Shown: positions 1-8,437 of the stretch, piece by piece | How the letters are laid out: every line of letters starts with the position of its first letter | How positions within the stretch are numbered: the first letter of the stretch is position 1 | Assembly (NCBI GenBank): GCA_013178295.1 | Contig: JABLWW010000010.1 | Span: forward strand, 124,001-188,000 | Origin: Anaerolineae bacterium | GTDB lineage: Bacteria; Chloroflexota; Anaerolineae; Anaerolineales; Anaerolineaceae | DNA length: 64,000 nucleotides | Direction: 5' to 3' | Made by a program: the position numbers and the translations under genes | Notes under the pieces: generated by a model | Told to the model about the DNA's origin: nothing | The model's database searches: none | Seen by the model: the letters and a program-made list of their open reading frames with translations, nothing else

Positions 1-2
1 AT

Positions 3-1220
3 GGGCGTTGGCGGGCGTTTTGGAATAAGTTGATGACCATAGCCATTGGGGCGGGTATAGTTCTATCGGTCTGTGTTGTGTATTTTGCCCTCAATCGTTC
101 GCTGGCGCTGTTTTGGGATGTAGCTTTCCATTATAACTTTATCTATTCGGATGTTTCTATTGCGCAACGGGTGCAGCAGTGGCTGGATGAGTTGTGGATC
201 GCCAGTGCTACCTCTGGGTTTTTTATGATCGGTTTTGTCGCCTGGTTTGCTGCCCTGGTGTATCTTCTCATTCATCATCCGCCGTTGCTAAAGATCATTT
301 CCAGCCGCTGGATGGGAGTTTTGTTTGTGCTGGCGGCTTTGCCCCTGTTGTATCGGGGTTTTGTGCATGGTTTGCGCTTTCCCTACGCGTTGACAGAGTT
401 AAGCCCTTATCGTCTTAAGATTGCGCTGATTGGTCTCGTGTTGGTTGCTGCAGGTGTGTGGTATATCCTTTCACGCGTTTCTGAGCGCAGATTTCTTGTC
501 TGGTTTGAGAGGACACTTCAGCAGGAAAAACTTTCGCAGTATGCTGCAATTTCCCTTTTGCTTTTTCTGGCGGTTTTTGATTTTCCGTTAGAGTTACTTT
601 TAATCAGCATTTCCAGCGAAAATTATCATCATTATTTCATCTCACTTATTCCCTGTTTCACCATGTTGACCGCCTTTTTCTTTGAGTCGCTTTGCTCGTT
701 TGCCGAGCCACAGAAAAGACATTATATGCCTGTGGTTTGGGCTGTTTTGTTTATCATTCCTCTGTTTGAGGGAGGGGCGTACGCGCTTGCCAGCCAGATG
801 AAGCCCGGGCGCAACCTGCAGGTGGAAGAGACGGTGGCGTATATTGAGCAGCATACTGCCCCACAGGATAATGTGCTGGTATGGGGTTCGCAGACGGTAG
901 TGAATTTTCTTTCGGGCAGGTCTGCGCCTACCCCGTATGTTCATCAAAAGCCTTTGTTTAAGAAGGGTTATACGACACCTGCACATGTGGCAGCGTTTCT
1001 TGCCGACCTTGAAACACGCAGCCCGGCGCTGATTATAGATACCCGTCTGCCCTCCACACCGTTTGTGGAGGTAGATGCGCAGGGAAGGTGTGGCTGGCAG
1101 CCTTTGGACTATCCGTTGGGAATGGAAGAGGTGTTTGATTTTATTTGCCGGCGGTATGAATTGGTGAAAACAATCGGCAGTGATCAGTGGCGTGTGTACC
1201 GCTATCGCAAGGGAAGTTGA
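3..1220 (+). CDS. GT-C/GT39-like membrane glycosyltransferase, 5' partial
   Basis: The frame is open to the left edge of the window, so the true start lies upstream. What remains is about 405 residues with roughly seven hydrophobic helices and then a soluble C-terminal stretch of about 130 residues. The motif HHYFISLIP and the helix-rich body followed by an extracytoplasmic tail are typical of the C-terminal half of dolichyl-phosphate-mannose-mannosyltransferase-like (GT39/PMT_2) proteins, which transfer sugars from lipid carriers on the outer face of the membrane. The catalytic first loop with its acidic pair would be in the missing part, so activity cannot be judged. It is the first visible member of a long co-directional polysaccharide cluster. 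The next start is 47 bases downstream. Family assignment is by general architecture only. Confidence 0.6.
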   Translation, partial: GRWRAFWNKLMTIAIGAGIVLSVCVVYFALNRSLALFWDVAFHYNFIYSDVSIAQRVQQWLDELWIASATSGFFMIGFVAWFAALVYLLIHHPPLLKIISSRWMGVLFVLAALPLLYRGFVHGLRFPYALTELSPYRLKIALIGLVLVAAGVWYILSRVSERRFLVWFERTLQQEKLSQYAAISLLLFLAVFDFPLELLLISISSENYHHYFISLIPCFTMLTAFFFESLCSFAEPQKRHYMPVVWAVLFIIPLFEGGAYALASQMKPGRNLQVEETVAYIEQHTAPQDNVLVWGSQTVVNFLSGRSAPTPYVHQKPLFKKGYTTPAHVAAFLADLETRSPALIIDTRLPSTPFVEVDAQGRCGWQPLDYPLGMEEVFDFICRRYELVKTIGSDQWRVYRYRKGS

Positions 1221-1267
1221 GAGCGCACGGATTGACTGAGGTAGAAAATGTGTTTTGGAGAGAGAAT

Positions 1268-2047
1268 GTGTTGCATACGGTAGCGATTATTCAGGCTCGC
1301 ATGGCTTCCAATCGGCTTCCCGGCAAGGTGCTGCAAAGTATCGCCGGAAAACCCATGTTATATCACGTTGTTGAACGCGCCCGCAGGGCAAAGATGGTGC
1401 ACGAAGTGGTGGTTGCCACAACTACCAGCCCGCAAGATGACGCCATTGTTGATTTTTGCGCTGCATACGGCTATGCGGTTTTTCGCGGCAGCCCACAGGA
1501 CGTTCTCGATCGCTATTATCAGGCGGCGCTTGCCCACCACGCACAGGTGATTGTGCGTTTGACGGCGGACTGTCCGCTCTTAGACCCGGATGTGGTGGAT
1601 CGCACGATAAGAGCTTTCTTTGAAAGCGGCGTGGATTTTGCCGCTAATCGTCTCCCGCCGCCATTTCGGCGCACCTATCCAATTGGTCTGGATACCGAAG
1701 TGTGCTCTTTTGCCGCGTTAGAGCGCGCCTGGAAGGAGGCTGCGGCGCCTCATGAGCGTGAGCATGTCATGCCCTATCTGTATGAGGTCGAGGGGCGGTT
1801 TCGCGTTCTGGTGGTCAATCATGAAGTGGATTACGGCAGCCTGCGCTGGACGGTGGATACCCCCGAGGATCTGGAACTGGTGCGCCGGATTTTTGCACAT
1901 TTTCCAAACCGGATGGACTTTGGCTGGCTGGAAGTCTTGCGCCTGTTTGAGCAGGAACCCGAATTGTTCGCTGTGAATGCCGAAGTCAGGCATAAGACCT
2001 ACCTGGACGTGGATGAACGTTCCGGCGAGGAGAGATCAAGACGGTGA
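1268..2047 (+). CDS. spsF: SpsF-like cytidylyltransferase-family protein
   Basis: About 259 residues of the SpsF/CMP-KDO-synthetase-like fold. The N-terminus has the nucleotide-binding signature IIQARMASNRLPGK, followed by a central LTADCPLLDP motif and a WTVDTPEDLELV motif near the end, all typical of SpsF-type proteins. These act in surface-polysaccharide synthesis, either as nucleotidyltransferases or as glycosyltransferases; the exact reaction of most members is not established. I place the start at the GTG at 1268, because a GGAGAGA sequence lies just upstream and the family signature begins six residues in. The adjacent TTG at 1271 is nearly as good. The frame extends upstream to 1187 but that part is not family-like. 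The stop overlaps the next start by four bases (GTGA), implying translational coupling. Confidence 0.85.
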   Translation: MLHTVAIIQARMASNRLPGKVLQSIAGKPMLYHVVERARRAKMVHEVVVATTTSPQDDAIVDFCAAYGYAVFRGSPQDVLDRYYQAALAHHAQVIVRLTADCPLLDPDVVDRTIRAFFESGVDFAANRLPPPFRRTYPIGLDTEVCSFAALERAWKEAAAPHEREHVMPYLYEVEGRFRVLVVNHEVDYGSLRWTVDTPEDLELVRRIFAHFPNRMDFGWLEVLRLFEQEPELFAVNAEVRHKTYLDVDERSGEERSRR

Positions 2048-4020
2048 ATTTGAGGCGACTTTCCCAAGAATTTGTTGTTCGTATTGCCGTCGTGCTTGCT
2101 GCGCTGCTGGCTTACAGCTTCATCTTGCTTTTGCCTTTGCCGCGCCAGCTGGGTCTGACGTTCCGCTATGAATTTAGCAGCGTTTTGGCTGTGAGCGCTT
2201 TGTTGCTGTTTGTGGCGTATGCTCTGCACGGCTGGCTGGGGACGCTTCTTGCACTGGTGGCTACTCTATTTCTGTTTGCTTTGCCACTCTCTGGTTTGTG
2301 GGCAAGTGGCAGCAGCGAGCCTAATATTCTGTTAGGGTTGTTGCCGTGGAGCGATGCAGCCAATTACTACATTGACGCGGGGCGATTGCTGGATGGGGGA
2401 GTCTTCTCGGAATTTTCGGCGCGTCGCCCCATCTTTGCTGGACTGCTGGCGGTGCTGCTTGGCATCGGCGGGCGAAATTTACAGTTGGCGCTTGCCCTGT
2501 TGACATTGATGACAGCTTTGTCCTGCTATGTCCTGGCGCGACAGGTGCAACGCATAGCTGGCACGCTGCCTGCTGTTATGCTTCTTCTTATTGTGTTTGT
2601 GTTTTACCGGCGTTTTATTGGCACAACATTGACCGAGCACGCAGGGCTTACTTTGGGCGCCCTTGCACTGGCGTTGCTGTTGTATGCGGCTAGGGCACGC
2701 GACCGCTGGATGGCAGCGTTAGGGGTATTACTTCTCACCCTGGCTTTAAATGCCCGCGCTGGGGCGTTTCTTGTTCTTCCGGTGCTGGTTCTCTGGATGG
2801 GTTGGCATTTTCGCACTGGGCATCTTTTTTCATGGCGGACATTTGCTCTTGGCTTGGCAGCCGTGCTTGTGGGTTTTGGTGCGAATTTTTTGTTGTGGAC
2901 AGCGCTGGCAACTCCCAACAGCGCCGGGTTTGGCAACTTCTCGTACACATTCTATGGGCTTGTGGTGGGCAGCAAGAGCTGGGAACAAATATTGATTGAT
3001 CACCCTGAGTTGAATATCATTGGTGAACCCGAAAAAACGCAGCGTATCTATGCGCTTGCCATGCAGGCATTGCGGGCAGACCCCATGCAGTTTGTCCGCA
3101 GCGTATTGGCAGCTTGGGAAGCCTTCTTCAACCTCAAGAGCAAGATATGCGCATACTGCTTTTTCAGCGGCGGCGACCTGGTCATTTATGGCGCTTTGCT
3201 GGGTGGGAATATGACAGTGTACCTTGCGGCGCGCGTCGTGCTTTATGTCCTGGCATTGCTGGTTATGGTCGATTCCCTGCGCTGCTGGCGCAAGGATAAC
3301 AGCACGCTCACGCTTGCTTTATGTCTGGGAATTTTGCTTTCGGTGCCTTTTGTTCCCCCCTGGGACGCTGATCGGATGCGAGCGTACGCCGCGACGATTC
3401 CCGCGCTGGCACTCTTTCCAGCGTTGGGCTTTGCGCTGGTGGTGCGGTATGTCGTCGCTCTGCTCAAGCCGCGTTTGATACACCACGGTATTTTGTTCGG
3501 CTGGATGCACGAACCACAGGCTGGGCTGGATGATCCTGCCCCGCAGGCGAAAGTAATGAAGATATTCAGTTTGGGGCTTTTAACCCTGATGGTTCTCGTC
3601 CCGCTTGTGATCAGAGGGGTTAGCCGACCACCGCTGGTGTCGCCAAATGGTTGTCCGCCGGGTTTGGAGGGGATCGTTGCGCGGGTGGAGCGCGGGGCGT
3701 ATGTCAATGTGGTGCGCAGTGACGAAGCCGAGCGTACCTGGCTTCCTGACGTGCGGTATCACCAGTTTGTGCAGAGCATCCACGATTTCCCGGAGTACCA
3801 TCTCACGCTTGAACTGGAGCGCGAAGTAGCTGCTCCTGCCGCACTGGTTTTCACCCGTAACATTGAGAACAATACGCCGGTCTGGCTGCTAATCAGGGAT
3901 GCGTTGTTGCAGGGAGACCCCGGTATGCTGTTGTTCTGCGCTGAGCGGGCAAAATCGCCACAGGTGGCTGGGGTGGGGTTGTTCTATGTAGATTCCTTTA
4001 AGGAGATTGCGTCTCAATGA
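2044..4020 (+). CDS. Polytopic membrane protein, GT-C glycosyltransferase-like
   Basis: A 658-residue protein with about twelve hydrophobic helices in the first 520 residues and a soluble C-terminal domain of about 120 residues. The first extracytoplasmic loop carries DAANYYIDAGRLLDGG, the position where GT-C enzymes keep an acidic metal- or substrate-binding motif, followed by an RRPIFAG segment resembling the GT39 RPP-type motif. It therefore probably uses a lipid-linked sugar donor at the outer membrane face; the acceptor is unknown. It starts with GTG overlapping the previous stop by four bases, and its own stop overlaps the next start (ATGA) by four bases. Three genes in a row thus seem translationally coupled. 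The family call rests on topology and the loop motif. Confidence 0.65.
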   Translation: MNLRRLSQEFVVRIAVVLAALLAYSFILLLPLPRQLGLTFRYEFSSVLAVSALLLFVAYALHGWLGTLLALVATLFLFALPLSGLWASGSSEPNILLGLLPWSDAANYYIDAGRLLDGGVFSEFSARRPIFAGLLAVLLGIGGRNLQLALALLTLMTALSCYVLARQVQRIAGTLPAVMLLLIVFVFYRRFIGTTLTEHAGLTLGALALALLLYAARARDRWMAALGVLLLTLALNARAGAFLVLPVLVLWMGWHFRTGHLFSWRTFALGLAAVLVGFGANFLLWTALATPNSAGFGNFSYTFYGLVVGSKSWEQILIDHPELNIIGEPEKTQRIYALAMQALRADPMQFVRSVLAAWEAFFNLKSKICAYCFFSGGDLVIYGALLGGNMTVYLAARVVLYVLALLVMVDSLRCWRKDNSTLTLALCLGILLSVPFVPPWDADRMRAYAATIPALALFPALGFALVVRYVVALLKPRLIHHGILFGWMHEPQAGLDDPAPQAKVMKIFSLGLLTLMVLVPLVIRGVSRPPLVSPNGCPPGLEGIVARVERGAYVNVVRSDEAERTWLPDVRYHQFVQSIHDFPEYHLTLELEREVAAPAALVFTRNIENNTPVWLLIRDALLQGDPGMLLFCAERAKSPQVAGVGLFYVDSFKEIASQ

Positions 4021-4949
4021 GTGATGTACCTTTGATGACCCTTTTCAGCGCTCCAAAACCGTTCACCCATCCCCACATTGATCTGATCCAGCGTAATGCG
4101 ATTCGCTCTTGGAAACAGCTGGGAGAGGAGGTCAGTGTGGTGCTGGTGGGTGAACAGGGTGAGCTGGCGGAACAGGCGAGTGCGTTGGGGGTGGCATATC
4201 TCCCTGGTGTGGAATGCAATGCTTATGGCACACCGCTTATCAGTTCCATTTTTGATCTGGCACGGCGTGTCAATGCCAGTCCTCTGATGGCGTATGTCAA
4301 TGCGGATATTATCCTGCTGCCCGATTTCCTGACCGCAGCGCGGCTGGCGATGCATCGTTTGCCGCATTTTCTGCTTGTCGGTCAAAGGTGGGATCTGGCG
4401 GTGCAGCAGGTGTTGGATTTTTCGGCTGGCTGGGAGCAGCGGCTGATGGAGACGGTGCGCATTGCTGGAAGGAGGCATCCACCCGGCGGAAGTGATTACT
4501 TTGTTTTCCCGCGCGCCTGCTATCAGCACGTGCCTCCTTTTGCGCTGGGACGTGCTGGCTGGGATAACTGGATGATTTATGAAGCCCGTCGGCAAGGATG
4601 GGCTGTGGTGGACTGCTCAGACGCTATCCAGGTTGTTCATCAGGATCATGATTACAGTCATCTTCCTGGCGGGCAGCCGCATTACCGTCTGCCCGAATCC
4701 GCAGAAAATGTGCGTATGGCTGGCGGCGCGCTTGCGATTTTCACTTTGCTGGATGCCAACTGGCGCATGGATGGGGCAGGCTTTCTGCCGCCGCGCTGGA
4801 GCTGGAAGAAATTTTTACGTGAGGTGGAAATCTTCCCGCTGGTATATCTTAGATCGTATTTTTTGGCGCAGCTGGTGTACGCGCTGTTTCATCCTCTGCG
4901 TGCCTTTCGTCAACTTCGGGCATGGTTGAGGGCGAGGTTAACTGGCTAA
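4017..4949 (+). CDS. GT-A type glycosyltransferase-like protein
   Basis: A 310-residue cytosolic or peripheral protein. The N-terminal part reads like a GT-A nucleotide-sugar-binding fold: a SAPKPF start, a region collecting a glycan-donor pocket, then VNADIILLPDF at about residues 96-106, where the N-A-D triplet takes the place of the metal-binding DxD. A second conserved-looking patch is GSDYFVFPR at about residue 160 and WDNWMIYE at about 181, consistent with acceptor-side loops. A hydrophobic/aromatic stretch near the C-terminus (FPLVYLRSYFLAQLVYALF) may associate it with the membrane. It overlaps the upstream membrane protein by four bases. Donor and acceptor cannot be read from the sequence. 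Confidence 0.65.
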   Translation: MSDVPLMTLFSAPKPFTHPHIDLIQRNAIRSWKQLGEEVSVVLVGEQGELAEQASALGVAYLPGVECNAYGTPLISSIFDLARRVNASPLMAYVNADIILLPDFLTAARLAMHRLPHFLLVGQRWDLAVQQVLDFSAGWEQRLMETVRIAGRRHPPGGSDYFVFPRACYQHVPPFALGRAGWDNWMIYEARRQGWAVVDCSDAIQVVHQDHDYSHLPGGQPHYRLPESAENVRMAGGALAIFTLLDANWRMDGAGFLPPRWSWKKFLREVEIFPLVYLRSYFLAQLVYALFHPLRAFRQLRAWLRARLTG

Positions 4950-4971
4950 TTTGTATGGAGAATGAGGCGAT

Positions 4972-5937
4972 ATGCGCGTAGGTCAGAATCCGATGAAATC
5001 TGTCAAAGAGGTGGCTAAGCCAGCCCGCGTTACCGTGGCGGTGCTAAACTATATCCCCCTTCTCAGCGGGTTTTATGCTGAAATGCTGGATGTGCTCAAA
5101 ACCTGTTTGGGAGCGATTTGGGAGAACACGGAGCAGCCCTATGACCTGATGATCTTTGATAACGGCAGCTGTGATGAAGTGCGTCAATATCTTCTGGATA
5201 TCCATGAGGCTGGGAAGGTGCAGTATCTGATCCTTTCTGAAAAAAATATGGGCAAGGGGGGCGCCTGGAATGTGATTCTGGGCGGTGCGCCGGGTGAGTA
5301 TATTGCGTATCTGGACAATGACTGTTATCTATACCCCGGCTGGCTTTCGCGTTCGTTGCAGATCATGGAGACGTTTCCCAATGTGGGGATGGTTACGGCG
5401 CGCCCTTTTCGCACCAAAGAAGAGTTCTATACACGTACGTTGGAGTGGGCGGAAGGCACGTCGGGCGCAGTTGTGGAAAGAGGCGATTTTATTCCCTTTG
5501 AGGTCTTTCGTGAATTTGATTTGAGCCTGGGGCAAAGCGAGGAGGAAATCCGCCAGCACTATGATACGACCAAAGATGTACGTATCACGTATCAGGGCAT
5601 TTCTGCAATCGCCGGCGCTTCACATTGGCAGTTTCTGGCACGCAAAGAGGTTCTACAGAAGTTTTTGCCCTTTGACATGGATCGTCCAATGGGACAGGTT
5701 CGCCAGCTTGACCAGCGGATGAACGAACTGGGTTATCTTCGGCTGATGCCCACTGAGCCGCTGGCGATGAATATGAGCAATACGCTGCGCGCCATGCCAG
5801 GTATGGTATCATCCACTCAGGCAAGGGCAAAAATAGGTAAAAAGCACCTGTTGTTGGACTTTCCGCCGCTGCGTGCTGGGCTGCTGGCGCTTTATGATGT
5901 AATTTTTCGCTGGTATTATGACCGGCGGACGAAATAA
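4972..5937 (+). CDS. Family 2-type glycosyltransferase
   Basis: About 321 residues. The GT2 pattern is clear: VAVLNYI at the start of the fold, DNGSCDEV for the nucleotide-binding loop (residues about 60-67), a GKGGAWNVILGGAPGEY segment and the DxD equivalent YLDNDCYLYPGW at about residue 114. Such enzymes transfer a sugar from a nucleotide donor to a growing glycan on the cytoplasmic side. The start ATG at 4972 is preceded by GAGGCG; an internal ATG at 4993 is possible. The last 40 residues are basic and aromatic and may touch the membrane. It sits 22 bases after the previous gene in the same cluster. Specificity is unknown. Confidence 0.8.
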   Translation: MRVGQNPMKSVKEVAKPARVTVAVLNYIPLLSGFYAEMLDVLKTCLGAIWENTEQPYDLMIFDNGSCDEVRQYLLDIHEAGKVQYLILSEKNMGKGGAWNVILGGAPGEYIAYLDNDCYLYPGWLSRSLQIMETFPNVGMVTARPFRTKEEFYTRTLEWAEGTSGAVVERGDFIPFEVFREFDLSLGQSEEEIRQHYDTTKDVRITYQGISAIAGASHWQFLARKEVLQKFLPFDMDRPMGQVRQLDQRMNELGYLRLMPTEPLAMNMSNTLRAMPGMVSSTQARAKIGKKHLLLDFPPLRAGLLALYDVIFRWYYDRRTK

Positions 5938-5952
5938 TACGCGGGAGAGGAT

Positions 5953-7389
5953 ATGTCTTCAAAGCGAATTTTTGTTAGCGCTGACCATGGCTTGGCAATT
6001 GTGTATTTCTTGCAAAGCGATGTTGTCCCGACTTTGTTGGAAGCAGGCTGTGAGGTTGTCTTACTTACAGATGATGGCTTGACGGAGCAGATCAGCAAAC
6101 GTTTTAGCCAGCCCGGTTTATTTGTAGAGGGATTACGCCTCAAGCAGGCGCGCCAGTATGCCCAAACTGTCTCGCCTTCGGAGCAGTGGTGGCTGAATTT
6201 TCTGCGCCGGGTGGGGGCATCCAATCGCATCAACCTGGAAGCCATGATCAGCCATATTGAGCAGGTGGAATACGAAGCAACCGGCAAACGGCGTTTGCTG
6301 ATGCCCTTTATGAAGTTTGTCATTGCTGTTCTACGGCGTTCGAGGGCGGCGCGGCGTGCCCTTGTTCGGCGCCAATTACGTTTTTCGCCGCCTTTGTACA
6401 CGGATCTTTTTGAGCGTTATCAACCCTCACTGGTGGTTGCCAGCACGCCGGGTTGGCGGCTCGACCGCTATCTGCTGCGGCAGGCAGCCCAGCGCGGCGT
6501 AACGACGGCAGCGGTTGTTGTCGGCTGGGATAACCCCAGCAGCTACAGCGTCCCGGGAGCGCCAGTGGAGTGGATTAACTGCTGGTCGCAGATACAGAAG
6601 GATGAACTGGTGTTAGGTTCGGATTGGGAAACACAACGCGTTCACATTGGCGGTATTCCTTCTTACGACGGATATTTCCGCAGGCAGTGGCTGATGCCCA
6701 GAGAGGAGTACTATCGTCTGCATCACCTTGATCCTCAGCGCAAGTTATTGGGCTATGCCTGTAGTTTTATTACGTTTTCACCCAATTATCAGAATGTGGA
6801 AGCGCTGGCGCGTTTGGTGGCAAATGATATGCTTGCCGAACCTGCCCAGCTGCTGGTACGTCTTCACCCTAATCACTTTATGGAGGAGCCGCTTTACGCC
6901 GCCGAGCGCGAACGTATCCGCCAGCTGGCGCGCGATTTGCCGCATGTGCATGTGGTAGAGCCGGTGCCGCTTGGCGGTGAGCTGGGGTATTATTCAGGTG
7001 AAGACATGCCAGAAAAAACCTCAATGATGGCGTACTCGGATGTATTCCTTACCGTGTATTCAACCATGGTGGTGGAGGCTGCTATTCATAACCGCCCGAT
7101 TGTCAGCGTGGTGATTGACGCACCTGGCGGATGGAACCAGCCGGGGCGTTTTTCGCTGGCGCTTTCTGAAATTGGCAACTGGCCGACGCATCAGCGCTTT
7201 CGTCAAGCGGGCGCGGGGCGTGTGGCAGCCGATGAAGCGCAGTTGCGTCAGGCAATTGATTTTTATCTGCGCGACCCTCACGCGGATGCCGACAATCGTA
7301 GCCGATTTGTCCGCGAGGAGTGTACATACACGGATGCCAGTGCGGGAAAGCGCACAGCTCAGTTTCTCTTGTCTTTGCTGGTAGAATAG
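5953..7389 (+). CDS. GT-B-fold glycosyl/glycerophosphotransferase-like protein
   Basis: A 478-residue soluble protein. The first half has a Rossmann-like beginning (KRIFVSADHGLAIVYF) and a second one near residue 155 (PSLVVASTPGW). The second half contains LVRLHPNHF at about residue 300 and VFLTVYSTMVVEAAIHNRPIV at about 357. That pairing of an H-P motif with an S-T-x-x-x-E-A motif is typical of CDP-glycerol glycerophosphotransferase, capsule-synthesis and UDP-GlcNAc 2-epimerase-like GT-B folds. It probably transfers a sugar or sugar-phosphate onto the surface glycan. A good Shine-Dalgarno sequence (GGAGAGG) precedes the ATG. It lies 15 bases after the GT2 gene. The precise family is not certain. 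Confidence 0.65.
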   Translation: MSSKRIFVSADHGLAIVYFLQSDVVPTLLEAGCEVVLLTDDGLTEQISKRFSQPGLFVEGLRLKQARQYAQTVSPSEQWWLNFLRRVGASNRINLEAMISHIEQVEYEATGKRRLLMPFMKFVIAVLRRSRAARRALVRRQLRFSPPLYTDLFERYQPSLVVASTPGWRLDRYLLRQAAQRGVTTAAVVVGWDNPSSYSVPGAPVEWINCWSQIQKDELVLGSDWETQRVHIGGIPSYDGYFRRQWLMPREEYYRLHHLDPQRKLLGYACSFITFSPNYQNVEALARLVANDMLAEPAQLLVRLHPNHFMEEPLYAAERERIRQLARDLPHVHVVEPVPLGGELGYYSGEDMPEKTSMMAYSDVFLTVYSTMVVEAAIHNRPIVSVVIDAPGGWNQPGRFSLALSEIGNWPTHQRFRQAGAGRVAADEAQLRQAIDFYLRDPHADADNRSRFVREECTYTDASAGKRTAQFLLSLLVE

Positions 7390-7455
7390 AAAAATTAGGA
7401 TGACAGCCTACACTTTTATTTGGGCGAGTTTATTTGTTGGGAGCAGGAGGGGAGG

Positions 7456-8421
7456 GTGAAATTTTTAATTGCTGGATATGGCTCCATTGGGCGCAGACAC
7501 ATGCGCAATTTGTTGGCATTGGGTGAGCGGGATATTATCCTGTACCGCACGCGGCGCAGCACGCTCCCCGAGGATGAACTCAAGGGTTTTACGGTGGAAA
7601 CGGACTTACAGGCTGCTCTGGCACATCAGCCGGATGCGGTGATCATTGCCAACCCAACCGCTAAACATCTGGATGTCGCTATTCCAGCAGCGCGCGCAGG
7701 CTGCCATTTGCTCATGGAGAAACCCATCTCGCATAGCATGGAACGTCTGGATCAACTTGAAGAGGCACTGCGGGCAGGTGGTGGAAAGGTGCTGGTTGGT
7801 TTCCAGTTTCGTTTTCATCCGGGCTTGCAGCGGATTGGTGCGTTGTTAAGAGATGCTGCCATCGGTCGCCCGCTTTCAGCGTATGTGCATTGGGGGGAGT
7901 ATTTACCCGCATGGCATCCGTGGGAGGATTACCGACAGGGATATAGCGCCCGCCGTGACCTTGGGGGCGGTGTAACGCTCACCCTGTGTCATCCGATGGA
8001 CTATTGCGCCGCGCTTTTTGGAGAGGCAGCTTTGGAATATGCCTTTGTCGGGAAGGTGAGCGATCTGGAAATTGATGTGGATGATATAGCAGTGATGCAC
8101 CTGTATCATTCTTCAGGTGTGCGAGCGACCATTCATCTGGATTACTTTCAACAACCGGCTTCTCATCATCTGGAAATCATTGGCACGCAAGGCACCATAC
8201 GCTGGGATAACAGTGATGGTGTTGTGCATCTCTATCAGGCGGAGTCGGCTTCGTGGAAGACTTTCTCTCCCCCGCAAGGGTTTGAGCGCAACGATATGTT
8301 CCTGGATGAAATGCGCCATTTTCTAGCGGTTATCAGAGGCGAGGAGCAATCCATTTGTACGTTAGAGGATGGCATCCGCACCCTCAGCCTGGCTTTGCAG
8401 GCGATGGAGTATCAAGCGTAA
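7456..8421 (+). CDS. Gfo/Idh/MocA-family NAD(P)-dependent oxidoreductase
   Basis: About 321 residues. The N-terminal Rossmann domain shows GYGSIGRRH (residues 7-15), and the family's cofactor/catalytic motif MEKPISH lies at about residue 87. The C-terminal alpha/beta domain includes GGGVTLTLCHPMDY, with the histidine expected in the substrate pocket. These enzymes oxidise or reduce sugar hydroxyl or keto groups, often on nucleotide sugars in polysaccharide loci. I use the GTG at 7456 because AGGAGGGGAG sits directly upstream and the Rossmann motif starts right after; the frame extends to 7420 without family-like sequence. The substrate may be a precursor of the acidic sugar encoded further downstream, but this is inference. 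Confidence 0.85.
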   Translation: MKFLIAGYGSIGRRHMRNLLALGERDIILYRTRRSTLPEDELKGFTVETDLQAALAHQPDAVIIANPTAKHLDVAIPAARAGCHLLMEKPISHSMERLDQLEEALRAGGGKVLVGFQFRFHPGLQRIGALLRDAAIGRPLSAYVHWGEYLPAWHPWEDYRQGYSARRDLGGGVTLTLCHPMDYCAALFGEAALEYAFVGKVSDLEIDVDDIAVMHLYHSSGVRATIHLDYFQQPASHHLEIIGTQGTIRWDNSDGVVHLYQAESASWKTFSPPQGFERNDMFLDEMRHFLAVIRGEEQSICTLEDGIRTLSLALQAMEYQA

Positions 8422-8437
8422 TTTGGGTTTAGGGAAT